Part shown: piece after piece, positions 1-12,100 of the stretch
How positions within the stretch are numbered: the stretch's first letter is position 1
How the letters are laid out: every line of letters begins with the position of its first letter
NCBI RefSeq assembly: GCF_019279795.1
Contig: NC_056725.1
Location: 1,067,465,310-1,067,529,309, forward strand
Source of the DNA: Protopterus annectens
Lineage: Eukaryota > Chordata > Ceratodontiformes > Protopteridae
Length of the DNA stretch: 64,000 bases
Direction of reading: 5' to 3'
Notes under the pieces: model-generated
Databases searched by the model: none
The model's input: the letters and a program-made list of their open reading frames with translations, nothing else
Told to the model about the DNA's origin: nothing
Position numbers and translations under genes: made by a program

Positions 1-2105
1 GTATCAGAGTATAATCCAGGCACAATCTGCTGCTACCTGGTTCCTCATAGAGCTTAGTGCTGTCTTGTGTGCCACTTGTGAGGATATTTTCCAGCACTAC
101 CAGCAACACACTGAGGAGATGGAATCCATGGATACTACAATGGTTAGGTTTATGGGGCCTATGATGGCATTTACCATGTCTATGTCCACTTTCATGCTGA
201 TAATTACTAATGTTACATCAAAGCCCAAACTGGCAGTATTATCTGAGGTAGGGGTAAGGTATGTCCCTAAGTGGCCATGTAGTGTGTCTACCACAGGACA
301 CACAGTCTTCAAATGTATTAAGAAGTGCTGATGACAGCCATTATTTCCTGGCAGGACACCTCACCACCCAGTTCCAGCCAGATCACAGTGTTTTAGTTAA
401 ACAGCATTCCTGCTATTGGAGTCTCTGAGTCCTGCTTCAGCAAGAGAGTGGAGTAGCCCTTGGTCATAGGCATATAGTGGCACCCCAATCCCAGTTCAGT
501 AGGAGGTTATCCCTGACACAGACAACCCCTCACAAGACCGTGGTCTCTACCTCCTGTAACTTGCTCCCCTCATCCAGTGTGTGTGTATGTGCACTGCCAT
601 ATATCATTATGCATGTCAGCATCTGTGCATACAATGATAACTGTGATTACTGAACTCTCCCTCTTGTGAATATATGTATGGTATATGAGAAGACATCTGA
701 TGTGCAGTGTAGACTGACCACGTACTGACTAGCATAGCATGATTTTAACACTGCATGCATTGTGTTAGTGCTGTGCGAAAGTGTGCTGTTATTCAGTGCT
801 CATCGTGGATGGCATCTTTGTACTAGGTATAGATGCTAACAGTTTACCTACACTGCCATGTGTTGTGTTATTCACTGCTACTTGCTTCTGCTCCATTTCA
901 CTCTCATCGGCTGTTGATGCTGTAGCGTCATCCATTCCAGTCTTGCATGTGCCTGGTCCAGCTGTACCTGTTTCAAGAAGCTGGCTTGCATGTTTCCTCA
1001 AGATCATATAAACTGGAATAGCAAATGCTAGAAACATCCCACAGGCTTTGGAATCATCATATGCAGTGAATCCCTACCCCCCAGATGTATCAAGTCAGTG
1101 GAAATGGGTTTTGGCCTGGCTGTATACATTAGCTATAAAAGTACATTTTGCATGCGCTTTTTTGTACTGGAGTTCATACTGTTATGTGGGTTCTGCACAC
1201 TTGTCATCAGCCAGGGCTCCAGCTGGTATCCAGTTTGCCTGCAACAAAATAACAACATATCTTGTGTATGTGTGTGGAGGGGTTACTATATTTGAACACA
1301 CTGTATATGCAGCCATTTACAGTTAATGTAGTCACAGTGCCTGCACTTGCCATTTAGATGCCCTGTGGAATGTCACCTTGCAAGAAGTAACAATGTAGGT
1401 GAGATATATACAATATAGGTGAATCATGGGAACTGCCTGGCTACTGTGCAGACACATTGATTAGTATCCCAGTTGTGTCATATTCTACTTGGCAGTTCAT
1501 ATAAAGATAGTCTTCAAGTGTCACCCCACTCTGATTGTGGTACAAGTGGACCTATATTTCTACAATGTGTGCAAGCTATGGTAACTCAGTAACTCAATAA
1601 AGTGAGAGATATCATAGAAGATATAAACAGTAATGGTGTACTCCTCTAGTGTGCAAAGAAATCCGGTATGCATAGAAACATGGACTGATGTTTAACCAGT
1701 CACACTTACAAAATTATTTTTAATTCTCATGCTTGGGATGGAAACAGAAACTTCCACCCTTGCAAAATGAGTTTTAACTGAAAGTACACTGGCATTTTTC
1801 TAATTTAATAAGTCTGATGCTCCATGATTCAGCTAATTGGCAATAGTGAAATATTCTATGACACTTTTTCATTAAAAATCAGACTTATTCTGTCATATAA
1901 TCCTATCAAAGGATTTCAGATGAACCATTACATACTAAAATTATTTTTCTTCTTTTACTAACTGCATTATCTTTTATTTATTTTGTCTTGAAAATTCAAA
2001 TGACCTTTGGTATGAAGAAGCAAAACTGTAAAGCTTACAAAATCTGCAGTTTCAGAACAGGACCTAAATATTCCTCATCTATCGTATTATGGCAAAAATA
2101 CACAC
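1..2105. other. Unassigned sequence
   Basis: No gene, RNA or element recognised on either strand. Open frames are short and lack family motifs. One minus-strand frame at 789-1037 follows an acceptor-like ACAG and has an acidic stretch that faintly recalls the second exon of the Harbinger Myb genes found later in the window, but this is too weak to call. Confidence 0.4.
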
Positions 2106-2107
2106 AC

Positions 2108-2108
<1 letters not shown>

Positions 2109-2177
<69 letters not shown>

Positions 2178-2180
2178 ACA
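2109..2180. repeat. (AT)n microsatellite
   Basis: Nearly pure TA dinucleotide run with one small interruption around 2163. It directly abuts the CR1 3' stub that follows. Confidence 0.95.
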
Positions 2181-2188
2181 CAAAGATA

Positions 2189-2357
2189 GATTCATAGGTT
2201 CATACTAGGCTATCTGCCCTAGGGCATTTATAAGCCTAGCCAGAGTGTGTGTTTGGCTTTCACCACCCATTTTAAATTAATTTTGCTATGCCCTTTTTCG
2301 AGGTTAGTATACTGTGCCTCTGTCTAACAGTGACACAGAAGTGATACCCGGGGTAAA

Positions 2358-2391
<34 letters not shown>
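2189..2391 (-). mobile_element. CR1 LINE 3'-end fragment
   Basis: The plus strand shows the same 3'-terminal signature as the larger CR1 copies at 25,975 and 58,354: a short AGGTTCAT repeat, then the segment around 'ctaggctatctgccctaggg', then the 'tctgtctaacagtgacacag' stretch near 2320-2345. The element is therefore on the minus strand with its 3' end at left. Only about 170 bp survives before an AT tract (2362-2391) replaces the next part of ORF2. This is a typical 5'-truncated insertion. Confidence 0.85.
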
Positions 2392-2392
<1 letters not shown>

Positions 2393-2507
2393 CTTTTTAC
2401 AAAACATTTTTTTCTCAGTGCAATTACATCAGTTTATGTTTGTTATCAAGAAAGTTATGTATGGGAAAACTGCAAGCATAATTAATTTTAGTCAAGTGTG
2501 TGTTAAG

Positions 2508-2508
<1 letters not shown>

Positions 2509-2538
<30 letters not shown>
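2509..2538. repeat. (CA)n microsatellite
   Basis: About 15 CA units followed by an alternating ATGTATATGTACACACATATA tail split over 2539-2560. Confidence 0.9.
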
Positions 2539-2542
<4 letters not shown>

Positions 2543-2599
2543 TATGTACACACATATACTCTGGACACACTCTCTACTGATAATCTCTTAAGATAACTA

Positions 2600-4750
2600 A
2601 GTTGTAACAATGGCCACATTCTGATGATGTTAGCCAAATTTCAAAGGGCCAAAATAATTGCAACAGTTGCATGCATTTTCTTTGAAAGCTCATTAGTACA
2701 ATGGTTTGTTTAATTAGTTTTTAATTAACAAGATGCATATGCCTTTTAGTGTTTGTTTCTACATTATGCTAGTGTGACATATGAATGCAATTACTGCAAT
2801 ACTTTGAAGTAGTAGTAATGTAATTGAAGTGGCGCTTGAATTAAGGTTAACTTTTGCTTTACTGTAAAACCAAAGTTAAAATGGAATTTGTGGAAGTGAA
2901 TGAACATCAAACATAGAAGAGTTGCACAAATTGCTTATAAATGTTTTACAGTATTTTGTATGCAAATTGTTTTAACAATACACAAACCTGTACAATGTCA
3001 ACTGTATGGATGAGCTACGCTATGAAAACAATAGAGGTGAAATGTTAGCGATCAGTCTAAATCCTGAAAGAAGCACATTGTTAGCGGCAGATTAAATGTA
3101 GCTAATAAATATGCAAATTGATCAATTATAATGCAAATTATATCATTTCAATACAAAAACTAGATGTGCTGTATAGGCATTTAATGCACAAAAGATTTTT
3201 CAATTAAACATTGAAGCTTATTACACATTTACAGATTTAAGTAGAAACAATTTTTGACTGTGAAGAAAAGTATTGCAGGAACCGCTGCTGCTGTTCATAA
3301 TGTGCACCCAGATTGTATTCTCTTTAAACGTTAGATTTATTACAAACTGTAGTTTAATTAAAATGATTATAAGCACTTCAATAAATAGAGATGAGCTACT
3401 TGAATAATCTCTGAAAGAGTGCAACATTTAATTCCTTAAAAGTTCTTTAAAACCATCATCAAATCTAAATGATAATACCATGCAACAAAATGTGCAATTC
3501 GTATTAGTGCAAATAATTATGGAAAGCATAAAACATTTAATTTTGTTATAAGGGCAAAATTGATTTCCATATTTGATGTAGTATCACTTCACTGATATGT
3601 CTTGAAGCTGCATTTATATAACGACATAGTAGTGTGGACCTGTATTGTTAGAACATGTGACATATCATGTAGTACTAAAAATATGCAGATATGCAATCGG
3701 CCTGATGCCTCATCTTTAAAGCAGTCATTCTGAATATGGATAGTGCCGAAGTTTTATTAGATAATGGCTTTGTTGCAAATGCAGACTCACTTTACATTGC
3801 GACACTCATTAATGCAATAGGTAAAGTACATCCACGAGACGATTTTAACCATAATATGTTTTGAATCATATCCTTCTTTCTCTGGGTATTACTGAGGTAA
3901 TCTATAATTAGGATGTCCTTTAAGCTTAGCGAAAAATTACAGAGAGAGATAAATCTTTGCAGAAAATAATTTCTGTAGTGTTAAAATATTAATAAGGCAG
4001 CCTTTTAATGGGATTAGATGACAATGCAACACACTTTGAGAATTACTTTAGCTGAAACTCAATTTTCACTGTGCCCTGCATTTAAATGATAGTTAACATT
4101 CATATATAAACACAGCCAATGCTTTTAATGTTTTATCATATAACTTGTAAATGTCATTGCTCATAAAACGTATTTTCATTATTGTTCCATATTAAAAAAA
4201 TTTAGTTAGCATGCACCAACAAATCAAAGTGGTCAAAGCTGGTATTGATATACAGACAACATGCTTAATACAATAGATAAAAATTAAACTATATGATAGT
4301 CTGACATTTTGAAGAGTATACTCATTAACAGTACACTCTCAGTGCAAAAGAAATGTTCTCTTTAAAGAATGGTGAGCATATTAGTAAGTGTAATATAGAA
4401 GTCAGGATAAAGATTATATCTCCTTACAACGTATACAACATGACATTACAAAGACTGGATGAAATTTATTGAAAGACAGTGTTACAATGCTATGAACTGA
4501 TATTACACTTTAGGAAAATGAGTCACATTTAAGTAGTAAATTGTTATATAGGTCACAGTGTTGATGTAGCTGTTTCACTGTCACATGGCACTATATAGAC
4601 AGCATGGGATTTTGCAGCTGCAAAAGGCTTAACAAAAGAAACAAGACACAATATTTCCCTGCCTTTTGAGGTACCAGTGATGTCCACTGCAATTATTCAC
4701 TTGTCTAAGTGAAGTAAAAGCCACCAGTTTCACATGAAGTAGAAGAATAC
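2600..4750. other. Unique AT-rich block resembling conserved non-coding DNA
   Basis: About 2.1 kb with no repeat family, no simple repeat and no long frame, unlike most of the window. It contains three exact POU/octamer motifs ATGCAAAT at 2960-2967, 3111-3118 and 3131-3138. It also has several TAATTA/TTAATTAG homeodomain-type cores near 2708-2730 and dense ATTA/TAAT spacing. This is the typical composition of vertebrate developmental enhancers and ultraconserved elements. That it is conserved or regulatory is inference. Confidence 0.35.
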
Positions 4751-4754
4751 ATAC

Positions 4755-4846
4755 CTGAAAGTTGGTGCCACAACAACATTTCCTTCATTTCCTGTTTTAT
4801 AGGTTAATCCTAAACTGATGGCAATTTCTATTCGAAGGAAATTTCT
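4755..4846 (-). CDS. Candidate 92-bp internal exon of an unidentified host gene
   Basis: On the minus strand a pyrimidine-rich acceptor (TCTCTGCATTTCTAG) is followed by 92 bp open in one frame and then a strong donor, CAG followed by GTATGT. The frame gives 30 residues plus two bases, with a plausible globular composition (core 'IEIAISLGLTYKTGNEGN'). The frame is closed by TAG just upstream, which is part of the acceptor itself. I do not recognise the protein. The short length means chance is possible. The neighbouring unique sequence on both sides supports a host locus rather than a transposon. Confidence 0.28.
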
Positions 4847-4859
4847 CTAGAAATGCAGA

Positions 4860-5460
4860 GATGTCCTCTGTAAAACATGTGTTTAATGGCATTGCCAGTC
4901 CTGATCTGATGTAACAGCAGACCGTTCATCACTGGCTGTTGACATGGAAAGCTCTTCAATTATCACAATAATGTTAAGGATCAACAAATTTCTGAGACTG
5001 ATCCTTACTTCAAAAGAACTGGCTATAGCACCACATTTCTCTCGCAAAAGATGGCTAGGAGTGCTGTTAGTGATTTTGTTTTTATTACTGCTGTTAAGAA
5101 AAAAAGAAATATAACTAGTAGTTGCTGGGACATTGTGGAGAATTGATGGTATGGTTAGTGATGAAAAATTGAAATGCATTACAATGCACTTGTCATGTCT
5201 CAGAAAACTACAACTCCAAAGATTTGCTTAGCTTTATGTCTGAGACAGCGAAGGATGTTTGTTTTATGCTTTCTTAAATATGTGACTTTTACATGTAAAA
5301 GAACATTGCATGTCCACTGCATAAAATTATACAATTTATTCAGTAATACTTTTTATCCAAGGGTTTGCATAAATAACTTTTCTTTATCTGAGTGTCTGTT
5401 TTTAAAACCATTTCTGAAAATGTGAAATTTATTTCCAGATGTCCTTCTTGGTGTGCTACT
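4860..5460. other. Unique AT-rich sequence, no feature seen
   Basis: Unique sequence continuous with the block to its left. The longest minus-strand frame (4883-5179) lacks any recognisable motif and was not accepted as a gene. Confidence 0.4.
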
Positions 5461-5466
5461 TTTATG

Positions 5467-5497
<31 letters not shown>

Positions 5498-5500
5498 TTT
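5467..5500. repeat. (TTTA)n microsatellite
   Basis: Tandem TTTA/TTAT tetranucleotides just left of the candidate Harbinger terminus. Confidence 0.9.
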
Positions 5501-5544
5501 TCTGATAAACTGCATAATGCACTTCAGGGACACTCAAAAGACCA

Positions 5545-5580
5545 ACCCCAGGATTCATGAAGCTTGCGCCAGGTGCAGGC
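5545..5580 (+). mobile_element. Candidate Harbinger-type terminal inverted repeat
   Basis: The segment around 'aggattcatgaagcttgcgc' has the look of Harbinger/MITE ends. A closely similar sequence lies in inverted orientation near 47,693-47,727, and shorter relatives form the ends of the small MITE at 49,599-49,848. It lies about 1.5 kb upstream of the HARBI1-type transposase on the same strand. That it is the actual left end of that transposon is inference; no 3-bp target duplication was verified. Confidence 0.35.
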
Positions 5581-7046
5581 ATAGCATCGGCATTCTAACA
5601 CCAAATATGGCCGCCAAGCAATTCAGATGTGAGCTGTTTCCACGTGCACTACCTACGTACACTATGCCTGCACAACTCCTGAGCCATGTATGCTAATTAC
5701 CCCATGTGCAGCAGTGTAGCATTCAAATGAAAGTATGTAGCGATTCAGGAAGTGGTGCAGGTGTAGTGTAAGCATGCAGAAATGTAAACTGTAGAAAACG
5801 GTTTATATTTATGCAAGCATAAAATCGGAGGCATAACAGCCGACCAAACACATGTATTATAATGTTAATATATGCCAATGGCTAAATATATAGCCATTGG
5901 CATAAAAAAAATGTACAAAATATAAAATTAACATTTAATATATATAGTCGCACTATCGAAACGTGGAAGCGCAGGGCAGTGGTGTGCAAAGGGGATCGCA
6001 AGGAATATATAAAAATATAGAATAAAACCACAATGAAACACATACCACGATTTCCCCATAATAGTCAATGGCAGGCATGCTACACCATACTCATGGCGCA
6101 AGGGTTGCTAAGAGGCAGTGACAGTGTTATGCGCAGTAGCTAGGAATTAGTAGGCAATGCCATGCAAATGAGAGGAGTAATAGTGAATCGCAGACTCCCC
6201 GCTGATGTAAGGATGCACCTCACAGTGCAGCATTATAACACTGAGGTGAGCCCTTGAGATAAAGATGACATCAAGAGAGGGGTGTGTCGCCATTGCTGTA
6301 AGCACATTGGAGCATTGCTAACCCGGTCTGCCCCTAGCTAGGCAAAGCTGCAGGATAGGGGTGTGTCGAATCACCCATAGCTATGCTTAGCTGAGAGTAC
6401 ACAAGGTAACTGAGTATGCATGTGAACAGAGATGAAAATGTGCGTAAACCCAGTAAATGGGTATGCGTGTCGCACACTGCAGCCGAAACAGGAAGGATAT
6501 AGGAAAGAAATAAGGAAATGCTGCAGCAGTGAAATTGGAGTACAAATGACTAATTAACACCTAGGAGCCTACGGTGGGCCATTGACAACAGCTAACAAGG
6601 CTGCAAGCAGCTACCTGCAGAACAGGGAAGTGGAGGGGCTGTACTGTAAAGAAAACAGCAAAGTGTCAAAGCAAAACAGAGGCGATATGCAGTTTATCAG
6701 CTACAAGGCACATTTTGCCATGATTGGGTAGGGAAAGTACAAAACAAGAAAGACAGCAGGTGGATGCATGCCTGATAATGGGAGGGGATCCAGGTCTAAA
6801 AGTGAATTAAAGGGCAACAGATTAATCAAGACAGGCAAGTAGATCTCCACAGTAAAGGCCCCTCACTTGCAATATTCATTGCAAAACCCATAATTAAGAC
6901 ACGCAGTAGCTGGAATAGTTCATAATAACCACTTACATCAGCAGCATCCATAGCACAATACTATAAAGTTTAACCGCACCTCACACACATTTCTGTATTT
7001 CCATACACTCTGCACCAGTGGTGTATACAGACGGGGAACTTTTATT
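5581..7046. other. Probable Harbinger 5' region, no gene
   Basis: No open frame of note. This stretch separates the candidate terminus from the transposase start and may be the 5' non-coding part of the transposon. Nothing else is recognised. Confidence 0.3.
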
Positions 7047-8198
7047 ATGTACATGTTAGGGGCTGCCATAGCTTTGATCCACCAGCATGTGCTGGAGACT
7101 GAAGGTGGTGTGGAGGATGATGCACATGACCACCGCAGACACCAGAGGAGGAGGAGAGTGTTCAGACCCAGGCTGACCTACCAGGGGCTACATGATCTGG
7201 AAATAGTAGAGCATTACAGGGTGGACAGGGACACCCTACAGCAACTTGTGGACCTGTGCCGGCCATGCATAAAAACCAGAACAAACAGAGGGGAACCCAT
7301 CTCAGTGGAAACGAAAGTATGTGTAAGCCTGAGAATACTAGCTACAGGTACTTTTCAAAGACCAACTGGGGATATCATGGGTATCTCACAGGCATCAGCA
7401 TCCAGGGTACTACACCAGTTTCTGGATGCCATGTTACCACATGCCAATGAGTACATATACTTCCCCCGAATGAGTTGGCCAGCAATATGCATCTCTTCCA
7501 CCATGTGGCAGAATACCTGGAGGTACTGGGTGCAATAGACTACACGCACATACACATCAAGTCACCACCCAGTGAGCAGGGAAGGCGTTACATAAACCGT
7601 GAGGGATATTCTTCCATCAACTGCCAGGTCATGTGCAATGCCCAGGGCATTATCATGGATGTGTGTGCTGGCAGCCCTGGAAGCTATTACGACTCCCACA
7701 TCTGGCATGCTTCACAGCTGTATCGGTTATTTGCCAGGGGGGGACATCCCAAATGGCCACCTGGTGGGGGATGCTGACTATGCACTGGAACCGTGGATGA
7801 TGACTTCCATCAGAAATGCACATACTCCCATGCAGGAATGGCATAATGAGGCACACGCACAAACCAGAATCATCATAGAGCATCTGTTTGGGATGCTAAA
7901 ATCATGGTTCCATTGCTTGGACATATCTGGTGGAGCCTCGCAGTACTCTCCAAGCACGTGTGCCCACATCTTCATAGTGTGTGCCATGCTACACAATGTG
8001 GTCCTGCGGAAACAGCTGCAGCAGGGACAGAATGGTGAAGGCCCTCACAGCCCACCACCATTGCCAAGGGCCCAACAGACACAGAGGTACTCAGACCACC
8101 AACACCCTGAGCCAGCCCCAGTAGGCAGATGGAGGCATGCCCAGTATGCCCATGCCTTGACAAAGAGGGAATTTATAGCACACACACTGGCAGTGTAG
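7047..8198 (+). pseudogene. PIF/Harbinger (HARBI1-type) DDE transposase, frameshifted
   Basis: This encodes the DDE_4/HARBI1 nuclease that cuts and pastes PIF/Harbinger DNA transposons together with a Myb-like partner. It begins with a short helical N-terminus, an Arg-rich stretch (RRHQRRRRVFRPRL) and the helix-turn-helix region ending in 'GISQASASRVLHQFLDAM'. The frame shifts near 7465 at a C run into 'ELASNMHLFHHVAEYL', then the first catalytic Asp in 'GAIDYTHIHI'. It shifts back at the seven-G run 7737-7743, where six G would keep frame. Then come the second Asp in 'HLVGDADYAL' and the Glu in 'IIIEHLFGMLK'. All three catalytic acids are still encoded, but in split frames. The combined length of about 380 residues is normal for the family. 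It is a recently dead copy; its partner gene lies further right on the same strand. Confidence 0.9.
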
Positions 8199-8408
8199 GC
8201 ACCTAGGGACTGACACCTTTCTCCACCTGCACACACAGTAAAATGGATGGCACACACACAAGACTATCTGTAAATTGTCATGTATAGGCAGTCTGCTGTA
8301 TGCATCCAACATAGGCAGCCCTCAGCTATTGCACACACAACAGCCATTGGCAGAAGGTAAGTCAGCAATAGTAAATTAAGCTATCAGCATATGCAGATAC
8401 TGTATGTA
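8199..8408. other. Harbinger 3' flank, no feature
   Basis: CA-rich spacer between the transposase stop and the 3' end of the next CR1 copy. Nothing recognised. Confidence 0.3.
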
Positions 8409-11400
8409 TAGATTCATAGGTAGATACTTGACCAACTGCCAGAGGCCATTCAAAACACCAGCCAAAATGTGTCAGCTTTTGCCACCCCATTGATTCATTA
8501 ACCATCCCTCTGTGGAGCGGAGCCAATGGTGGAATCCCTGGGGTGCATCTACTGTTCCCCATCCACCCTTCAATGTTTTCCTTGCGTAGTGTTAGTGAAG
8601 CACTCTGTATAATGTAGTTAGGGATGTTGTTCCAAAGTATGGGGAGTGTCTGTGACAGGAAGCTGTCCCTCCAGCATCTTCCAGTTATTGTTGTGGCAAG
8701 ATCAGCTCACTACAGTTTGTGGCTCACCGTGACATGGATTCCCATAGGTGGAGCATATCCATCAAGCCTGAGTTTGACATGGCTGTGTTGGTCAGCATTT
8801 CTGGGTAAACGAGATGCCACTGAGTAAAGCAGGAGTTTATTCAGTCCGGTTGCATAGGCCATATGTCAGAGGTCAGTATTCCCCTTGGTGAGGTACATTC
8901 GTGGACCCCCCAGCTGTTGAATGTGTCCTCTAAGGTACATCCCACATGGGTTATCATACCCTATGATGGGACTGATGAGTGATGAGTAAAGGGGCACTAT
9001 AACCCCAGTATGTCTAGATGGGAATCCTTTAGTAGTCAGATGGCCTACATAGAAGAATGTCTTAACTACTGTGGAGATATAATTGTCACAGGGGAGAACA
9101 CTATCTGCCTTAGTCCCCAGATACCCCATTACCTTGTCTGTATTAAAGTGGCTGCTGCTCATGTGTTAATATGTGGGTGCCAATTCCACAATGGAATGGC
9201 CATGCAGTTAGTAGCACTTGGCTGGAGGCTATGTCATTGGCACCCTGTGACGTTCTCTGTGAGGCCCCCTGAGGTATGTCCTTTTCAGCTGGACTATCAG
9301 TCATGGCTCCCAGTTTGCAGTCATTGCCAAACATTGTCTGCCATAGTCGATCTGTGTTTGCCTGTACATCTGAGATGTATATGCCAAACAGTAGGGCTCC
9401 CAGGACTGAGTCCAGTGGGACACCAGTCATGACTGTTCAAGAGTTGGACCTGGAGACCGCTAGTTGTAGCATGTGGGTTCTGTGTGTAAGCCCATTGGCA
9501 ACCCAACCTGTGATGTATGGGTGAATGTACAGGCTGGTGTGTTTATCAATAATACCTGAGTGGGGCATGGTGTCAAAAGCCTTGGTGAGGGCCAGGTAGT
9601 ATGTGTGACCCACCTCCCCTGTCATCTAATGTCTTGGTGACTGTATGTAAGACATCAAACTGGTTCAGTAGGCATGAACTGCACTCAACCAAGCTGACCT
9701 GGGTTGGGTTACGTGTTCGAAGGTTACCAATGTCATTCTTAATGAGTACCTTGAGGATGCAAACCATACCGTTGCAGACCAGGCTAGTCATGCTTATGGG
9801 GTGGTAGTTACTATGGTCAGTTGTGATTTCTCCATGATGGAGTGGAATAACCGTTGCCACGTGCCATTGTATGGGCATGTGGCCTGTGGAGAGGCTGAAG
9901 TAGGAATGCTTAAATAGGTGGGGGGCAGGTTGTCTTGTACAGTTTGCAAGATGCAGTCTGGGAAAACATCTGCCTCCATTGATGCTGTGTTCTGCTGTTA
10001 GATAGGGCCATTTCCACCTGTGTATCTCTGATGGTTGGGATACTGTACCTTTTGGGTAGTGTTGTGGGCTCTTTAGGGGGTGAAGTATGCACTGAATGTA
10101 TCTGCAAGGATGTTAGCGATATCAGTAGGGTCAGCATATTTTGTGCTATATTTCACTGGCACAGTGCAAATCTATGTGTCACCACATAGATCCTTGACAC
10201 AGTCAAAGAAGGCTTTGTGGTTATCTTTTGAATCCTTGTGTATTCTCCTGCTGATGTTAGCCTTGGATGATGTCATGAGGGACCTACGTATCATACTAAT
10301 AGTGGTCACCGATGTCTGCCCTTCATGGGATTTGCTGTGTGTTTGGAACACTGTCCTACATCTGTAGTATAGCCTGTTTATTGCAGAGGTCCACCAGACT
10401 GGTGTCCTTGCCTAGGAGGAGTGAGTATTGGTTTACCAGCAATGGCATGAGCCATACATCCATGTAGGTGCTTATAGACTGCATTTGTAAATCTGTCTGT
10501 ATCTTGAGCAGTATTTCCCCTTAGCATGGGGGCTGTGAAACCCCCACCCCCTGTCACTAGTAGTGTAAATTTAGTTGTAGGAAAGGTATACACTGTGGTA
10601 TCCGTGGGTGGGGGAGATCCTAAGCTGTAGAAACAGTGAATAGTTCATGGTCAGATCTAACCAGTGACCGGTTAACCTCCACCGCGGTGCACCTGTTACC
10701 CATGTTGGTGATGACCACATTTAGTAGTTTCCACCCCACATTAGGGAGGTTACCACCTGTTACAGGGCATATCACATGATACATTCCAGGAAGCGCTGGT
10801 CCTGGAAGTGAGTACTGGAGTACGTTTCCCAGTTAATGGTATGGTAGTTGACATCAACCAATGCCAGGGTGTGCATTAGGACTGTCGTGTTCTCCACTGT
10901 CTCCAGGTAGGTGAAGTGGAGGTCCTGGGTCATGGAGGGTGATCTGTAGCAGGCCACATTCCACATTGCAGTTGTGGCTGATGTTAGCTGCACATGGATG
11001 ATCACAGAGGTATCATGCTGCCCCACTAACCTGGAGGTGTAGGTATCCCTGATGAATATAGATACAGCCCCTCCATGTCTGTCAGTCCATGTTCTGTGGC
11101 TGAAATGTGTGGTATGGGTTGTAGTCTGGTAGTGCTGGTGTGCTCTCAGGAGCCTTAAGGCAGATTTCAGTTAATGCACAGATGTTGATGTTGTCCATCC
11201 TGAGGAATGCTGTAAGTGCATGCATGTTGTGATCACAACCCCTGGTGTTGAGTAGCATAAACCTCATTGAATCTGCTATTGTGCTGTTTATGGAGCTGGT
11301 ATTCACCTTTGAGACTCTCCTAAATAAGGCACCATGGGGGCGCCAATAGCCTTGACCAGTATTCGAAAGCATAAGGCTGACACATAGGCATGTATGGTAT

Positions 11401-11410
11401 CATTGCATAC
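8409..11410 (-). pseudogene. Decayed CR1 LINE (ORF2 endonuclease and RT)
   Basis: Side-by-side reading with the better CR1 at 25,975-29,870 shows the same order over about 3 kb: 3' tail at 8409, thumb/C-terminal region near 8520-8900, the RT core near 9150-9800, the linker near 10,000-10,600, and the endonuclease N-terminus at 11,082-11,372. There 'MRFMLLNTRGCDHNMHALTA' matches the younger copy. Many stops and indels break every frame. ORF1 is missing except for a few bases of its 3' end near 11,340-11,410. This is an old dead insertion. Confidence 0.85.
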
Positions 11411-11640
11411 ATGTTCCTCATCTGTGCTTGTTTTTCATCTCCCCTGTAGGTAACCTAGTGGTAAGCAATAGAAAGCCTTAAACTTATACAAGTCTTCTAG
11501 CTTCCAAGATAGGCTTTTGGAGTGACTACGTATCAGTGTTCTGTATGTTCTTGCTGTACCCAACTGTTTCCCGACAACATGGTGAGTTCACAATGTATAT
11601 TGTGATCTGAAGGTCTGTTTATTCACATGGCCTGCACATT
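11411..11640. other. Spacer, no feature
   Basis: No recognisable gene or repeat between two CR1 fragments. Confidence 0.3.
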
Positions 11641-12100
11641 AGAGGTTCACAGATAGCCTACTATCTATCTGCCCAAGGGCAATTAGAAGCATAGCAAACG
11701 TGTTGGCCTTCCCCGCACCATTGATGAAGTAACTCAGCCTCTGTCAAGCATAGCCAATAAAGCAATTCCAGGAAGAGTTGCTGGAAGCTGTTGAAGACTG
11801 GGGTTGTGGAGGGTGATAGGGGCACTTAGTGATCTAAAGAGGGCATGTTAATGTAGCAATTCAGCACCAGTCAATTCCCCCAGCAGGTCTTGCAGCTATC
11901 AAACTGGACAGGTTCCCCCACCCCCTGGCTGTATGGTTCTGGGGCACAAGATCCCAGGGGTGTATAGTCTGTTATCCATTCACACAAGGTTTCTCTTGAA
12001 GTCTGTCAGTGAGGGGCTATGCCTAATGTAGTTAGGAATGTGATGTACTGTCACACAGTACATTTGTTAAATGTTGTTATGTCAAGAGTACCTGAAGCTC
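11641..12100 (-). mobile_element. CR1 LINE 3'-end fragment
   Basis: The plus strand starts with an AGGTTCA-type tail and then 'ctatctgcccaagggcaatt', followed by a degraded match to the C-terminal part of CR1 ORF2 ('tttctcttgaagtctgtcag' near 11,990). About 460 bp remains. The element is minus-strand and independent of the copy at 8,409, because both have their own 3' end. Confidence 0.8.

Noticed and set aside
789..1037. Minus-strand frame as a third Harbinger Myb exon 2
   Set aside because: An acceptor-like ACAG and an acidic stretch fit loosely, but there is no recognisable continuation and no exon 1 nearby.
4883..5179. 98-codon minus-strand frame as a gene
   Set aside because: No motifs, unlikely composition, and it overlaps the intron side of the candidate exon acceptor.
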